From: Intrasporangium flavum
GTDB lineage: Bacteria; Actinomycetota; Actinomycetes; Actinomycetales; Dermatophilaceae
Length of the DNA: 64,000 nt
Direction: 5' to 3'
NCBI RefSeq assembly: GCF_001956915.1
Contig: NZ_MLJO01000015.1
Coordinates: 1-64,000, forward strand
A program made the translations under genes and the position numbers. The notes beneath the pieces were generated by a model, which searched no databases, was not told where the DNA came from, and saw only the letters and a list, made by a program, of their open reading frames with translations. Numbering within the stretch: position 1 is the first letter of the stretch; the number at the start of each line of letters is the position of its first letter. Positions 1 through 10,534 of this stretch are shown in pieces.

Positions 1-130
1 CGTCGCGCCGGTCCTCGACCTGACGACCCGCATCGAGCACCAGCGCGCCGATCTCGCCGACCAGGGCGCGCTGACGCCCGTGACCCCTCCGGCCACGGGC
101 GCCCGCGCGTCGTTCGTGCTCGCCAGCTGA
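1..130 (+). CDS. 3' end of an unidentified protein (partial)
   Basis: The window opens inside a rightward gene. The frame beginning at base 2 gives 42 codons and ends at TGA 128-130. The visible C-terminus (starting VAPVLDLTTRIEHQRADLA and ending RASFVLAS) is Ala/Pro-rich near the end and shows no motif I recognise. It converges on the lysozyme-like gene, with 13 bases between the two stops. No function is assigned; the remainder lies outside the window. Confidence 0.55.
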   Translation, partial: VAPVLDLTTRIEHQRADLADQGALTPVTPPATGARASFVLAS

Positions 131-143
131 GGCGGCCCCTCCC

Positions 144-1091
144 TCAGTCGACGAGGCTGCCCCACGTGTTGTTGCCGACGACGCCGTCGACGACGAGGCC
201 CACCTTGGACTGGTAGGACCGCACGGCGGTGTTCGTCGCCGGTCCGAACGAGCCGTCGACCGTCAGCGAGTAGCCGGCGTCGACGAGCTCGCGCTGCAGG
301 CCCTTGACCGCCTCGCCGCTGCTGCCCTCGCGAAGCACCGGCAGGATCGAGTACCACGTGTTGTTGCCGACGACGCCGTCGACGGTGAGGCCGTGCGCCG
401 ACTGGTAGGACCGCACCGCTGACTCGGTGCCCGAGCCGAAGATCCCGTCGGCCGTGACCGACCGGCCCGAGGCGCGCAGCATGTACTGCAGGGTGCGCAC
501 CGCCGAGCCGCTGCTGCCGTTGCGCAGCACCGGCAGGCTCGTCTCGGTCGTGCCGCCGCCCGTGCCGCCGGTGCCGTACTTGGCGAGCACGTCGTTGGCG
601 TAGGCGATGCGCTGCGTCGTCGCGCAGGTGCCACAGCGCTCGAACTTCTGCATGAACACCGTCGTGGCGGTGCTCACCGACGTCGACGCCCGCAGGTCGG
701 CGAGGCCGTAGCCGGAGAAGGTCGTCAGCTCGTACCAGGTGAAGTCGAGCTGGGCCCCGAGCGCGTAGCGGCTGCGACCGCTGAGCCCGGCGTACCAGAC
801 CATGTTGTCGCGGCTGTCGGTGTCCCAGCGACCGCCCTCGGACCACTGGGCGATGCCCATGCCCGGGCCGCCGGCCTGGTTGGCGTACGGGTTGATCGGG
901 CTGCCGGACTCCTGGATGAGGTTGCCGACGATGCCGGCGGACTGGCGCTCCGTGAGGCCCTTGGACACGAAGTAGTCGAAGGCGATCTCGTCGTTGCTGG
1001 CCGCCGACGCGCTCGGTGCCACGGCGACGCCGAGCACGAGCACGGCGACCGCCGCGAGCAGGCCGGACAACGTCCGGCGATGGGTCTTCAT
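144..1091 (-). CDS. Secreted tail-lysozyme-like hydrolase with two peptidoglycan-binding domains
   Basis: A 315-residue exported protein. A Sec signal peptide (about residues 1-30, ending PSASA) is followed by a phage-tail-lysozyme-type domain (about 32-170; motifs FDYFVSKGLT, GIVGNLIQESG, GMGIAQWSEGGRW, where E in IQESG is the likely catalytic acid). A Gly/Thr linker leads to two PG_binding_1 repeats (about 185-250 and 252-315), each with a DG.FG..T..AVRSYQ core. It should bind and cut peptidoglycan outside the cell. The ATG is preceded by AGGAGG. It is the last gene of a leftward operon with the amidase and the M15 peptidase (45-nt gap). A close paralogue lies at 23319-24287. The family call is confident; the exact bond cut is not known. 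Confidence 0.85.
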   Translation of the reverse strand: MKTHRRTLSGLLAAVAVLVLGVAVAPSASAASNDEIAFDYFVSKGLTERQSAGIVGNLIQESGSPINPYANQAGGPGMGIAQWSEGGRWDTDSRDNMVWYAGLSGRSRYALGAQLDFTWYELTTFSGYGLADLRASTSVSTATTVFMQKFERCGTCATTQRIAYANDVLAKYGTGGTGGGTTETSLPVLRNGSSGSAVRTLQYMLRASGRSVTADGIFGSGTESAVRSYQSAHGLTVDGVVGNNTWYSILPVLREGSSGEAVKGLQRELVDAGYSLTVDGSFGPATNTAVRSYQSKVGLVVDGVVGNNTWGSLVD

Positions 1092-1136
1092 CGGTGGATC
1101 CTCCTGTGCGATCGAGTGGTTCGGGTACGGCTCACC

Positions 1137-2237
1137 TCAGGCGAGCAGCCTGCTCCACGTGTTGAGACCCACGACGGCGTCGGGGTCGAGGGCGTTCGCG
1201 GTCTGGAAGGACCGCACCGCCGAGGCCGTGCCGGAGCCGAAGACGCCGTCGACGGTGACGGTGTTGCCCTTGGCCGTCAGGGCCGTCTGGACGCCGCGGA
1301 CCGCGTCGGAGGTCTGGCCCTGGCTGCACGTCACGGCGAGCGGCGACTCCCACGTGAGACGGCCGATGCTGCCGTCGGCCGTCAGGCCCTTGGACTGCTG
1401 GAACGACACGACGGCGGACTTCGTGCCGGGCCCGAAGGCGCCGTCCACCGACAGGCTGCGGCCGGAGTGGCGCAGCAGGTACTGCGCCGTCGTGACACGG
1501 AAGCCGGACGCCCCCTGCGAGAGTGTCGGCCACGAACGCGTCGGCGGCGGAGGGGGATTCGTCGTGCCGAGCTTGGCGGCCACCTCGGAACGCAGCTGGG
1601 GGAGCCTGGCGTACAGGGCATCTCCCGGGCAGTCGGTGTCGAGGAAGTCACGGTGGCCGTAGATGTCCTCCGGGCCCAGGCCGTAGGTCTGGCACAGGTA
1701 GGCGCAGAGGTTCACCAGGGCGGTCCACTGCGCGCTGGTCGGCAGGACCGTCATGTACGTGCCCTCGTTCTCGATGCCGATCGACGTCGAGTTCTGGCCC
1801 GTGCAGTGCGCCCCCAGCGGGAACACGCTGCTCGTGCCGGAGCCGAGGCCCTCGACCGAGCGGTGTCGGCCCTCGAGCGTGTAGCCGCCACGGCTGATCG
1901 TGAACTGCTGCCCCGAGTCGATCCAGCCGCGCGCGAAGTGCCACTGCTGGATGTTGCGGGCGATCGTGTACGCGGCGGCCTGCGAGTAGTCGGTCGTGTT
2001 CGCCGAGTCCGTGTGGTGCACGAGGATCTTCTGCGGCGGACCGACCATGCTGATGGTCGACGTCGCGGGCTGGGCGCCCCACGTGGCGCACCCGATGATG
2101 GCCGGCCGCGCGACGGCGGCGTTGGCCGGCCCGGCCTTGCCGACGGACAGGGCGCCGAGGCCCCCCGCGCCGAGCAGTCCTCCGAGGACCGCCCGGCGCG
2201 AGGGACGCGGGGCCGCGTTGGCGCTCAGATCCCGCAC
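1137..2237 (-). CDS. Tat-exported N-acetylmuramoyl-L-alanine amidase (PGRP type) with two PG-binding domains
   Basis: A 366-residue protein predicted to cleave the amide bond between muramic acid and the stem peptide. The N-terminus has a twin-arginine signal (SRRAVLGGLLGAGG). The PGRP/Amidase_2 domain (about 40-210) has the likely zinc ligands in VHHTD and in GHRDF...TDCPGD, and the substrate motif GIENEG. A proline linker leads to two PG_binding_1 domains (about 230-295 and 300-366). The start is taken as GTG 2237: it lies 13 nt inside the M15 gene, which suggests translational coupling. It is the middle gene of the hydrolase operon. The call is confident; the start is less so because it is a GTG inside another gene. 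Confidence 0.87.
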   Translation of the reverse strand: MRDLSANAAPRPSRRAVLGGLLGAGGLGALSVGKAGPANAAVARPAIIGCATWGAQPATSTISMVGPPQKILVHHTDSANTTDYSQAAAYTIARNIQQWHFARGWIDSGQQFTISRGGYTLEGRHRSVEGLGSGTSSVFPLGAHCTGQNSTSIGIENEGTYMTVLPTSAQWTALVNLCAYLCQTYGLGPEDIYGHRDFLDTDCPGDALYARLPQLRSEVAAKLGTTNPPPPPTRSWPTLSQGASGFRVTTAQYLLRHSGRSLSVDGAFGPGTKSAVVSFQQSKGLTADGSIGRLTWESPLAVTCSQGQTSDAVRGVQTALTAKGNTVTVDGVFGSGTASAVRSFQTANALDPDAVVGLNTWSRLLA

Positions 2238-2986
2238 TGGGACGCGCTCCAGGTCTGGCCCGAGCGGATGTCGACGTGGGTGTGGTCCGAGTGGCCCGGG
2301 TAGCCCGGCCCGAAGATGCCGCCCATGCCGGCGTAGCGTGCGTTCTGGGCGATCTTGCACAGCGTCGTGCCGCTGTCGGCCGGCACGAGGTCGAGCGCCG
2401 TGCCGTACGTGTGCTGCCCACCACCGGTGCCGCCGACGCCGGCGTCGCAGGCCTTGTCGCGGAAGCCCGACGTGACGCGCAACGGGTGGTCGCCCATCCG
2501 GTGGCGCAGCGCCTCGGCCCGCCACATGACGCGCTTGAGGTTCTCCCGGGCGGTGGCCAGGGACACCGACCCGTTGCCGTTGAGGCCGCGGCCGCAGTTC
2601 TCGCTGGCCTCGGCGTAGCTGAAGTGGATCGGCGTGCAGTCGGGGTCCTGCAGCGCGTAGATCTTGGAGAACGTGGCGGGTCCGGCGACCCCGTCGGCCG
2701 CGAGGCCGTAGGCCGACTGGAAGTTCTTGACCGCGGTGGTCGTCTGGCCGCCGTACTGGCCGTCGATGGCCATGTTGACGCCGTAGCCGGCCCAGCCGGC
2801 GACGCGGATCTGCAGCTGGCTGACGTCCGAGCCCGACGTGCCGTTGCTCAGCGTGCGGCTCCACGTGTAGCACTCGTCGGCGTGCGCCGTCGGGGCAGTG
2901 GCGGTCACCGTGGCCGTGGCGACGGTGAGGCCGCCGATGGCGAGGGTCATGGCCGCGAGAGATCGGGCCAGTCGTGAGGTGCGCAT
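2225..2986 (-). CDS. Secreted M15-family D-Ala-D-Ala-type carboxypeptidase with PG-binding domain
   Basis: A 253-residue exported zinc peptidase and first gene of the cell-wall hydrolase operon. The signal peptide (about 1-38) ends APTAHA. One PG_binding_1 domain follows (about 48-105). The C-terminal Peptidase_M15_3 domain has SGFRDKACD, QHTYGTALDL (His and Asp ligands) and HSDHTHVDI (third ligand). It should trim stem peptides in the wall. The start ATG 2986 (MRTSRLARSL) is preceded by GAAAGGA at good spacing; the frame is open further upstream, but that stretch looks non-coding. The operon order suggests the three enzymes act together during wall turnover. Confidence 0.87.
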   Translation of the reverse strand: MRTSRLARSLAAMTLAIGGLTVATATVTATAPTAHADECYTWSRTLSNGTSGSDVSQLQIRVAGWAGYGVNMAIDGQYGGQTTTAVKNFQSAYGLAADGVAGPATFSKIYALQDPDCTPIHFSYAEASENCGRGLNGNGSVSLATARENLKRVMWRAEALRHRMGDHPLRVTSGFRDKACDAGVGGTGGGQHTYGTALDLVPADSGTTLCKIAQNARYAGMGGIFGPGYPGHSDHTHVDIRSGQTWSASQCGI

Positions 2987-3061
2987 GTGCGTGTCCTTTC
3001 GTGAGTTGCCGTGTCCCTGCGTCTCGAGCGTGTCCGAGCGGTCCGCGAACCGCGCGCCGAG

Positions 3062-3085
3062 CGGATGGGGAGCACTCCCCATCCG
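3062..3085. promoter_or_regulatory. 24-bp palindrome upstream of the hydrolase operon
   Basis: CGGATGGGGAG and CTCCCCATCCG are perfect 11-bp inverted arms with a CA centre. The palindrome lies 76 bp upstream of the M15 start, in the divergent gap. It could be an operator or an mRNA hairpin in the hydrolase leader. Confidence 0.5.
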
Positions 3086-3133
3086 GCCGTCCCAGCGTCG
3101 CCACCCGCGCACCCGGGCGCCCACGCACTCCGA

Positions 3134-3207
3134 CCCGGACATTGCGTTGTCCGGGCTCGCGCGACCCGGACACCGGCCGTGTCCGACCGGACATCCACCG
3201 GTGTCCG
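3134..3207. promoter_or_regulatory. Three tandem CGGACA...TGTCCG dyads between divergent secreted-protein genes
   Basis: Inverted pairs of CGGACA and TGTCCG occur three times: 3134-3155 (arms CCCGGACA/TGTCCGGG, spacer 6), about 3167-3185 (spacer 7) and about 3188-3207 (spacer 8). They fill the middle of the 300-bp gap between the hydrolase operon and the I36-like gene. This is the architecture of a multi-site operator for a dimeric regulator. Which regulator binds is unknown. Confidence 0.5.
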
Positions 3208-3286
3208 TGGGCCCGCGAGCGCCGGCGCGACACCGTCAGGGCAACGGCCGGCGATCCGCCGCCGGTACCGACCCGAGGAGGAACCC

Positions 3287-3739
3287 ATGAACAGCAAGCT
3301 CGTCGCCGGAGTCGTCAGCGTGGCCGCGGCCGTCAGCGTCGGCGTCGCCGCCGCCCCATCGGCCCAGGCGTCCTCGATGTACGGCTGCAGCTACCCCAAG
3401 GTCTGCCTCAAGGACGGCAGCTACCAGTCCGGCACGGTGTTCTGGGGCGGGCAGGACACGATCTACCAGAACCTGCCCTCCTCGGGGCAGAACCGGGCCG
3501 ACTCCGTCGTCAACACCCGCAACGACGACTCGGTGTGGCTGCTCGACACCGGCTCCTCGCCCGACCGGTACATCTGCATCCCGCGCAACACCGCCGTGAA
3601 CCTCGGCGACTACACCCTGTCCGGCACGAACACCTGGGCCAACGACGTCGACACCGTGCGCATCTGGAGCGACGGCGGCACGTGCTCCGGCACCTACCAC
3701 GTCGTCACCGGCACGGTGCCCGACGGCTGGCGCGGCTGA
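3287..3739 (+). CDS. Small secreted protein, peptidase inhibitor I36-like
   Basis: A 150-residue exported protein. A signal peptide (about 1-29, ending PSAQA) is followed by a Cys-containing beta-rich domain resembling actinobacterial I36 inhibitors (GCSYPKVCLKDGSYQSG, then NTRNDDSVWLL and a C-terminal Cys). Four cysteines in the mature part could form two disulfides. The start is fixed by GAGGAGGAA 3275-3283 just before ATG 3287. It is divergent from the cell-wall hydrolases and shares their upstream dyads, so the two may be co-regulated. The family assignment is by pattern only; a generic secreted protein remains possible. Confidence 0.7.
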   Translation: MNSKLVAGVVSVAAAVSVGVAAAPSAQASSMYGCSYPKVCLKDGSYQSGTVFWGGQDTIYQNLPSSGQNRADSVVNTRNDDSVWLLDTGSSPDRYICIPRNTAVNLGDYTLSGTNTWANDVDTVRIWSDGGTCSGTYHVVTGTVPDGWRG

Positions 3740-3752
3740 GCCGACCGGCCAC

Positions 3753-3785
3753 GCGAGGGGCCCGGCGCGTCGCCGGGCCCCTCGC
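3753..3785 (+). terminator. Strong hairpin terminator after the I36-like gene
   Basis: Perfect 15-bp arms (GCGAGGGGCCCGGCG and its complement) around a CGT loop, starting 13 nt after the stop codon. No U-tract follows, as is usual in actinobacteria. Confidence 0.8.
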
Positions 3786-3843
3786 CGTGCTCTGCCCGGG
3801 CCCCGAGTTGCGAGGCCGTTGCCCCTCCCCCACGATTCGACTG

Positions 3844-3888
3844 CGGGACCCCGCAGGTCCCGTCTTCGCGCGGGCCGCCCTGCGGCCC
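3844..3888. other. Two short hairpins in the leader of the STAND regulator
   Basis: CGGGACC-CCGCA-GGTCCCG (3844-3862) and GGGCCGC-CCT-GCGGCCC (3872-3888) sit in the 60 bp before the regulator start. They may be operator or leader structure; no -10 is clear between them. Confidence 0.35.
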
Positions 3889-3907
3889 AGACCGATCAGG
3901 GGACGGT

Positions 3908-6322
3908 ATGGACGGAGATTTCGGTACGGCTCTGCGGCGGATGCGCCGTACGGCCGGGTTGACCCAGGAGGCGCTGGCCGAACGGTCGGGCCTCAGCGTC
4001 GAGGGCATCAGCGCCCTCGAACGGGGCCATCGGCGCTACCCACGCGCCGACACGGTCCAGCTGCTCGCGGACGGCCTCGGCCTCGCCCCCGATGACCGGG
4101 GTGCCCTCGCGGCCGCCTCCCGCCGACCCCGCGCCACCCCCACCACCGCCCGCCACGACGTCCCGCGGCAGCTGCCGGCGCGCGCACCCGCTTTCACCGG
4201 ACGCGCCGCCGAGCTGGGGCGCATCACGGCGCTGCTCGCCGACCCGGAGCGGCGCGACTCCCCCGTCGTCGTCGCGGTCGTCGGGATGGGCGGCCTCGGC
4301 AAGACGACCCTCGCGGTACACGCCGCCGCGGCCGTCGTCGACGACTACCCGGACGGCCAGCTCTACCTCGACCTGCGCGGCCACGACGCCCGGGCACCGC
4401 TGCCGCCGCAGCGCGCCCTCTCCTTCCTCGTCGGCTCGCTCGGGGGCGATGCCGGCGAGGTGCCCGACGACGTCGACCAGGCGGCGGCGATCTTCCGCTC
4501 GCTCGTGTCCGGCTCGCGGCTGCTCATCGTCCTCGACAACGCCGCCGACGCCACCCAGGTGGAGCCGCTGCTGCCGGCGGCCCCGGGGTGCGCCGTTCTC
4601 GTCACGAGCCGGCGGGCGCTGACCGGACGCGTCGGCGTGCACCACGTGCCCCTCGACGTGCTGCCCGAGCACGAGTCCCGCCGCCTGCTCGACGAGCTCG
4701 TCGGCGCCGACCGCCTCGCCACCGACCCAGACGCCGCCGCCGAGCTCGCGCACGCGTGCGGCGGCCTGCCCCTCGCGCTGCGGATCGTCGCCTCGCGGCT
4801 GACCGCCCGCCCGTCGTGGCCGCTGGAGTTCCTCGCCTCGCGCCTCGCCGAGGCCCGCACCTGCCTCGGCGAGCTGCGCTGCGGCGACCTCGCGGTGCGC
4901 TCGAACATCGCCCTGTCGGTCGAGCACCTCGAGTCGAGCGAGGACCCCGTCGACGCCGCGGCCGCGCTCGTGCACCTGTGGTGCGGCCTGCTGCCCTCGG
5001 CGTCCCTCTCGGTCCCGGCCGTCGCCGCGCTCACCGGCCTGCCCGACGACGACGCGGCCACCGCGCTCGAGCGGCTCGCCGACGTCAGCCTCGTCGAGAC
5101 GACGACGCCGGGCCGGTACCGCGTCCACGACCTCGTGCAGGCGGTGGCGCGCGAGCGGGCCGAGGCCACGCTGGCACCGCACGAGACGGCGGCCGCCCTC
5201 GAGCGGCTGCTCGCGTTCTACGTCGCCGTCGCCTGGCGCACCCGCCACCACAGCCGTGGCGTGCCCCGCGGCGTCGACGAGGCCGCCCTGACGGCGCCGT
5301 CCGGTGCGCTCGTCGAGAGCTCCGCCTGCCTCGACCTGCTCGTCGCCGACGCCGACCAGATCGTCGGCCTCGCCCAGACCTTCGCCACGGCCGACCACCC
5401 GGCCCGACGCCACGTGCCGTGGCTCGCCCTCGGGCTCATCACCTACTACGTCGCCCGCGTCGACACGGCCGGCTGGCCGGAGATGCTCGGGCTCGCCCTG
5501 GCGGCGGCCGCGGCCGAGGCGCCGGACGCGTCGCCGTCGCTCGTCGGGCACCTGCACGAGGACCTCGCCCTGGCCCTGAGCGGGCGGGGCGAGCACGCCG
5601 CCGCCCTCGAGGAGGCGCGCCGCGCCGCCGGCACCTTCCACGCCTGCGGCCACGCCTCGGCCGAGGCCGCGGCGCTCGGCACCGTCGCCATCGTCCTCGG
5701 ACGCCTCGACCGCGTCGGCGAGGCCATCGAGCTGCGCACGCGGGCCCTCGAGCTGAGCGAGCGAGCCGGCGACACCCGGGCCGTCGCGGCGGCGCACCGC
5801 GACCTCGGGCTGCTCCACTCCCGACGCGGCGACCTCGCCACCGCCGTCGTCCACGAGCAGCGCTCGCTCGACCTCTACACGCGGATCGGCGTCCGGCGCG
5901 GCATCGCCATGGCGTCGGTCAACCTCGGCGTCATGCTCCGCGACAGCGGCCACCTCGAGCCCGCCCGCCGCCACATCGAGCAGAGCCTGGCCATCTACCG
6001 CGAGATCGGCGACCGCGCCGGCGTCACCGAGTCGCTCGACGAGCTCGGCTACTGGCACCTGGTCTCCGGCGACCCCGACCGCGGCCTCACGGTGCTGACC
6101 GACGGCCTGGCCCTCGTCGTCGCCGCCGACGCCGGGCAGTGGGAGGCGAGCATCCGCAAGCGGCTCGGCCTCGCGCTCCTGCGGCTCGGGCGCCGCGACG
6201 AGGCCGAGCAGCACTGGCACGCCGCGCTGCGCATCCACGTGCGGCGCGGTGAGTGGCGGGCCGTGGCCGAGGCCCGCCAGCTGCTCGGCACCGTCGCGGT
6301 CCCGGCGGCCTCAGCCCGGTAG
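3908..6322 (+). CDS. XRE-type STAND (NB-ARC) regulator with TPR repeats
   Basis: An 804-residue cytoplasmic signal-transducing ATPase. An N-terminal HTH_31/XRE DNA-binding domain (about 5-62; [23 protein letters not shown]) is followed by an NB-ARC-like NTPase (about 85-330; P-loop GMGGLGKTT near 126, Walker B-like LLIVLDNA, GxP motif CGGLPLAL). A winged-helix region comes next, then about seven C-terminal tetratricopeptide repeats (about 540-790; [17 protein letters not shown] and similar). Such AfsR-like proteins without a SARP domain couple ligand or partner sensing by the TPRs to transcription. AGGGGA precedes ATG 3908. Its stop overlaps the convergent clpP gene by 12 nt. The target genes are unknown. 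Confidence 0.87.
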   Translation: MDGDFGTALRRMRRTAGLTQEALAERSGLSVEGISALERGHRRYPRADTVQLLADGLGLAPDDRGALAAASRRPRATPTTARHDVPRQLPARAPAFTGRAAELGRITALLADPERRDSPVVVAVVGMGGLGKTTLAVHAAAAVVDDYPDGQLYLDLRGHDARAPLPPQRALSFLVGSLGGDAGEVPDDVDQAAAIFRSLVSGSRLLIVLDNAADATQVEPLLPAAPGCAVLVTSRRALTGRVGVHHVPLDVLPEHESRRLLDELVGADRLATDPDAAAELAHACGGLPLALRIVASRLTARPSWPLEFLASRLAEARTCLGELRCGDLAVRSNIALSVEHLESSEDPVDAAAALVHLWCGLLPSASLSVPAVAALTGLPDDDAATALERLADVSLVETTTPGRYRVHDLVQAVARERAEATLAPHETAAALERLLAFYVAVAWRTRHHSRGVPRGVDEAALTAPSGALVESSACLDLLVADADQIVGLAQTFATADHPARRHVPWLALGLITYYVARVDTAGWPEMLGLALAAAAAEAPDASPSLVGHLHEDLALALSGRGEHAAALEEARRAAGTFHACGHASAEAAALGTVAIVLGRLDRVGEAIELRTRALELSERAGDTRAVAAAHRDLGLLHSRRGDLATAVVHEQRSLDLYTRIGVRRGIAMASVNLGVMLRDSGHLEPARRHIEQSLAIYREIGDRAGVTESLDELGYWHLVSGDPDRGLTVLTDGLALVVAADAGQWEASIRKRLGLALLRLGRRDEAEQHWHAALRIHVRRGEWRAVAEARQLLGTVAVPAASAR

Positions 6323-6919
6323 CCGCGTCTCCTCGGCCCGCTCGACGACGTGGTCGACGAGGCCGAACTCGACCGCCTGACGGGCGGTGAGCACCTTGTC
6401 GCGGTCGGTGTCGAGGCGCAGCTGCTCGATGCTGCGCCCTGTGTGCCGGCTCAGCACCTCCTCGACCTCCGAACGGACGCGGAGCAGCTCGTCGGCCTGG
6501 AGGGCGAGGTCGCTGACGGTGCCCTGCCCACCGGCCGACGGCTGGTGGAGCAGGACGCGCGAGTGGCGCAGCGCGAAGCGCCGCCCCGGCTCGCCGGCCG
6601 CGAGGAGCACGGCCGCGGCCGACGCCGCCTGGCCCAGGCACCAGGTCGCCACCGGCGTCGGCACGTACTGCATCGTGTCGTAGATCGCCATGAGCGCCGT
6701 GAACGAGCCGCCCGGGCTGTTGACGTAGAGCGACACCTCGCGCTCGGGCGCGACATCGGACAGGTGGAGCAGCTGGGCCATGACGACGTTGGCCACGCCG
6801 TCGTCGATCTCGGTGCCCACGAAGATGATCCGCTCCTGGAGCAGCCGGCTGTAGATGTCGAAGCTGCGCTCGCCGGCGGGGGTGCGCTCGACGACGTAGG
6901 GGATCGTGTAGCTGCTCAC
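6311..6919 (-). CDS. clpP: ATP-dependent Clp protease proteolytic subunit, paralogue
   Basis: A 202-residue ClpP-fold serine protease subunit. The triad regions are recognisable: Ser in GQAASAAAV, His in LLHQPSAGG, Asp in LDTDRDKV. The usual SMGA after the catalytic Ser is SAAA. It is the second gene of a tandem pair, with an ATGA overlap (6916-6919) to the upstream clpP, so the two should be made in equal amounts and could form a mixed tetradecamer. A ClpX or ClpC partner would be encoded elsewhere. This pair sits apart from any clpX or tig gene, so it may be an additional set rather than the housekeeping one. Confidence 0.9.
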   Translation of the reverse strand: MSSYTIPYVVERTPAGERSFDIYSRLLQERIIFVGTEIDDGVANVVMAQLLHLSDVAPEREVSLYVNSPGGSFTALMAIYDTMQYVPTPVATWCLGQAASAAAVLLAAGEPGRRFALRHSRVLLHQPSAGGQGTVSDLALQADELLRVRSEVEEVLSRHTGRSIEQLRLDTDRDKVLTARQAVEFGLVDHVVERAEETRLPG

Positions 6920-7524
6920 CGCAGGCCCACCTTCCGCTCGACGCCCTGCGGCCGGACGTCGGCGAGCGAGGCGACGACGTGGTCGACGATGCCGTAGGCC
7001 TGCGCCTCCTCGGCGCTGAACCAGCGGTCGCGCTCGCTGTCGAGGGTGATCTGCTCGACGCTCTGGCCGGTGTGCTCGGCCTGCAGCTCGTTGACGCTGC
7101 GCTTGACGGCCTTGAGGTTGTTGGCCTGCACCTCGACGTCGGCGGCCGTGCCCTGGATGCCGGCCGAGGGCTGGTGCATCATGATCCGCGCGTTGGGCAG
7201 GGCGAACCGCTTGCCGGGCGTGCCGGCTCCGAGGAGGAACTGCCCCATCGAGGCCGCGAACCCGAGCGCCAGCGTCGACACGTCGTTGGGGATGACGCGC
7301 ATCGTGTCGTAGATGGCCAGGCCCGCGGTGACGGAGCCGCCGGGACTGTTGACGTAGAGGCTGATGTCGCTGCGCGGGTCGCGCGCCGACAGGAGCAGGA
7401 GCTGGGCCGTGATCCGGTTGGCGACGGGGTCATCGACCTCGGACCCGAGCACGATGATCCGCTGGTGGAGCAGCTGCATCGACAGCTGGTCGTCCAGCGC
7501 GGCTGGTGCGAGTTGGTCGGTCAT
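6916..7524 (-). CDS. clpP: ATP-dependent Clp protease proteolytic subunit
   Basis: A 202-residue ClpP with a canonical catalytic set: GFAASMGQ (Ser), MMHQPSAGI (His), LDSERDRW (Asp), and the handle motif [12 protein letters not shown]. It is the first gene of the tandem clpP pair and overlaps the second by 4 nt. The paralogues are clearly related but diverged, as expected for a ClpP1/ClpP2 hetero-complex. Its start faces a flavoprotein gene across a 116-bp gap that contains two dyads; one of these could bind a clp-gene regulator, but I see no clear ClgR consensus. Confidence 0.92.
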   Translation of the reverse strand: MTDQLAPAALDDQLSMQLLHQRIIVLGSEVDDPVANRITAQLLLLSARDPRSDISLYVNSPGGSVTAGLAIYDTMRVIPNDVSTLALGFAASMGQFLLGAGTPGKRFALPNARIMMHQPSAGIQGTAADVEVQANNLKAVKRSVNELQAEHTGQSVEQITLDSERDRWFSAEEAQAYGIVDHVVASLADVRPQGVERKVGLR

Positions 7525-7573
7525 GCCCCCAGCGTGCGGCCCGACGCGTCGTCCGGAGGTGCGTCTCTGCCGC

Positions 7574-7633
7574 GGGCGGATACGCCCCCGGCGGACGGAT
7601 CGCCGGGGGTCGGGGTCCGGGCACCGGTAGGTT
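7574..7633. promoter_or_regulatory. Dyads and -10 box between clpP and the flavoprotein gene
   Basis: GGGCG-GATA-CGCCC (7574-7587) is a perfect dyad. CCCCCGGCG and CGCCGGGGG (7585-7609, 7-nt loop) form a second one. TAGGTT (7628-7633) lies 7 nt before ATG 7641 and fits the -10 of a leaderless transcript for the flavoprotein. Confidence 0.45.
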
Positions 7634-7640
7634 GCCCTGC

Positions 7641-9287
<1,647 letters not shown>

Positions 9288-9325
9288 CCGGCGGACGCTC
9301 GCTACCCAAACCGAACCCCAGCCCT

Positions 9326-9340
9326 TATCTTTACCCCGTG
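9326..9340 (+). promoter_or_regulatory. Leaderless promoter of the ROK regulator
   Basis: TATCTT (9326-9331) lies 6 nt before the GTG start at 9338, so transcription would begin at or next to the start codon. No Shine-Dalgarno sequence precedes it (CTTTACCCC), which supports leaderless initiation. No good -35 is visible. Confidence 0.55.
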
Positions 9341-10534
9341 AATTCATCGCAGGCATCCCCCGGCTCGCAGGCGTCACTGCGCGAAGCCAACCGCCTGCGC
9401 GTCCTCGAGGCCCTGCGCGACCAGGGCGCCATGACCCAGGTCGAGATCGCCGGCGCGACCGGGCTGTCCCCGGCGACCGTCTCGAACATGGTCAAGGAGC
9501 TCGACGCAGCGGCCGTCGTCGAGCTGGCCCCGAGCATCCGCAACGGCCGCCGCGCCGTCCTCGTCAAGCTGGCGACCGGCAACACGCTGCTGGCCGGCAT
9601 CGCCTTCGGCGACCGCGACGTGCGCGTCGCCGTGGCCACCGGACCGCGCGACGTCATCGGGCGCCAGCGCATGCCCCTGCCGAAGGACCACGCCGCCGAC
9701 GAGGGCATGGAGCGCGCCGCCCGCCTGCTCCACGACCTCGTCGAGAAGGCCGGTCGCGAGATGCCCGACATCAAGGCCGTCGGTGTCGGGATCCCCGCCC
9801 CGGTCGACAGCGTGACGGGCCAGGTCGGGTCCGAGAGCATCCTGCCCGGGTGGCGGGGCGTCGACGTCGCCGACGAGATGAGCGGGCGCATCGGCGCCCC
9901 CGTGTCGGTCGACAACACGGCGAATCTCGGCGCCCTCGGTGAGCTGAGATGCGGTGCGCTGCAAGGGATCTCGGATGCGGCCTACATCAAGCTCTCCTAC
10001 GGCGTCGGGGCCGGGTTGGTGCTCGGCGGCGAGCTGTTCCGCGGCCATGCCGGCACGGCCGGCGAGATCGGCCACCTCACCATCGACGAGCACGGCCCGA
10101 TCTGCCGGTGCGGCAACCGCGGCTGCCTCGAGACCTTCATCGGGTCGCCGGCGCTGACCGAGGCGCTGGCGGGCTCGCACGGCCGCCTGACGCTGCGCGA
10201 CCTCGTGGCGCGCGCCCTCGACGGCGACATCGGCTGCCGCCGGGTCCTCGAGGACGCCGGACGCCACCTCGGGGTGGCCGTGGCGGGCCTGGTCAACCTG
10301 CTCAACCCCCAGGTCGTCGTGGTCGGCGGCCAGCTCTCGGCCGTCGGCGACCTCATCACCGACCCGATGCGCCGCGCGCTCGAGCGCAGCGCGATCCCGA
10401 GCGCCGCCGCGTCGGTGGAGATCCGTCGGTCCGAGCTCGACACCGACGCCGACGTCGTCGGCGCGATCGTCGCCGCGGAGGCGCTCCACGCGTCCCGCGA
10501 GGGCCTCATGGTAACGATTACGTCCACTTCTTGA
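9338..10534 (+). CDS. ROK-family transcriptional regulator (XylR/Rok7B7-like)
   Basis: A 398-residue repressor/activator. An N-terminal winged HTH (about 10-70; TQVEIAGATGLSPATVSNMV) joins a sugar-kinase-like ROK domain with the DNTANLGALGE region and the zinc motif CRCGNRGCLE. It lies immediately upstream of a xylFGH-type transporter, the arrangement of Streptomyces rok7B7-xylFGH, so it very likely controls that operon in response to a sugar or sugar phosphate. The start is GTG 9338, supported by a -10 just upstream; an in-frame open stretch further upstream overlaps the flavoprotein. Two CTTG-N4-CAAG dyads right after its stop are the candidate operator. Confidence 0.87.
   Translation: MNSSQASPGSQASLREANRLRVLEALRDQGAMTQVEIAGATGLSPATVSNMVKELDAAAVVELAPSIRNGRRAVLVKLATGNTLLAGIAFGDRDVRVAVATGPRDVIGRQRMPLPKDHAADEGMERAARLLHDLVEKAGREMPDIKAVGVGIPAPVDSVTGQVGSESILPGWRGVDVADEMSGRIGAPVSVDNTANLGALGELRCGALQGISDAAYIKLSYGVGAGLVLGGELFRGHAGTAGEIGHLTIDEHGPICRCGNRGCLETFIGSPALTEALAGSHGRLTLRDLVARALDGDIGCRRVLEDAGRHLGVAVAGLVNLLNPQVVVVGGQLSAVGDLITDPMRRALERSAIPSAAASVEIRRSELDTDADVVGAIVAAEALHASREGLMVTITSTS

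Noticed and set aside
1137..3233. One 698-codon protein joining the M15 region and the amidase
   Set aside because: The upstream half of this frame is a shadow of the M15 gene. The amidase starts at the GTG overlapping the M15 stop, next to a Tat signal.
7574..7609. ClgR operator before clpP
   Set aside because: The dyads present do not match the ClgR consensus as I know it well enough to name the regulator.
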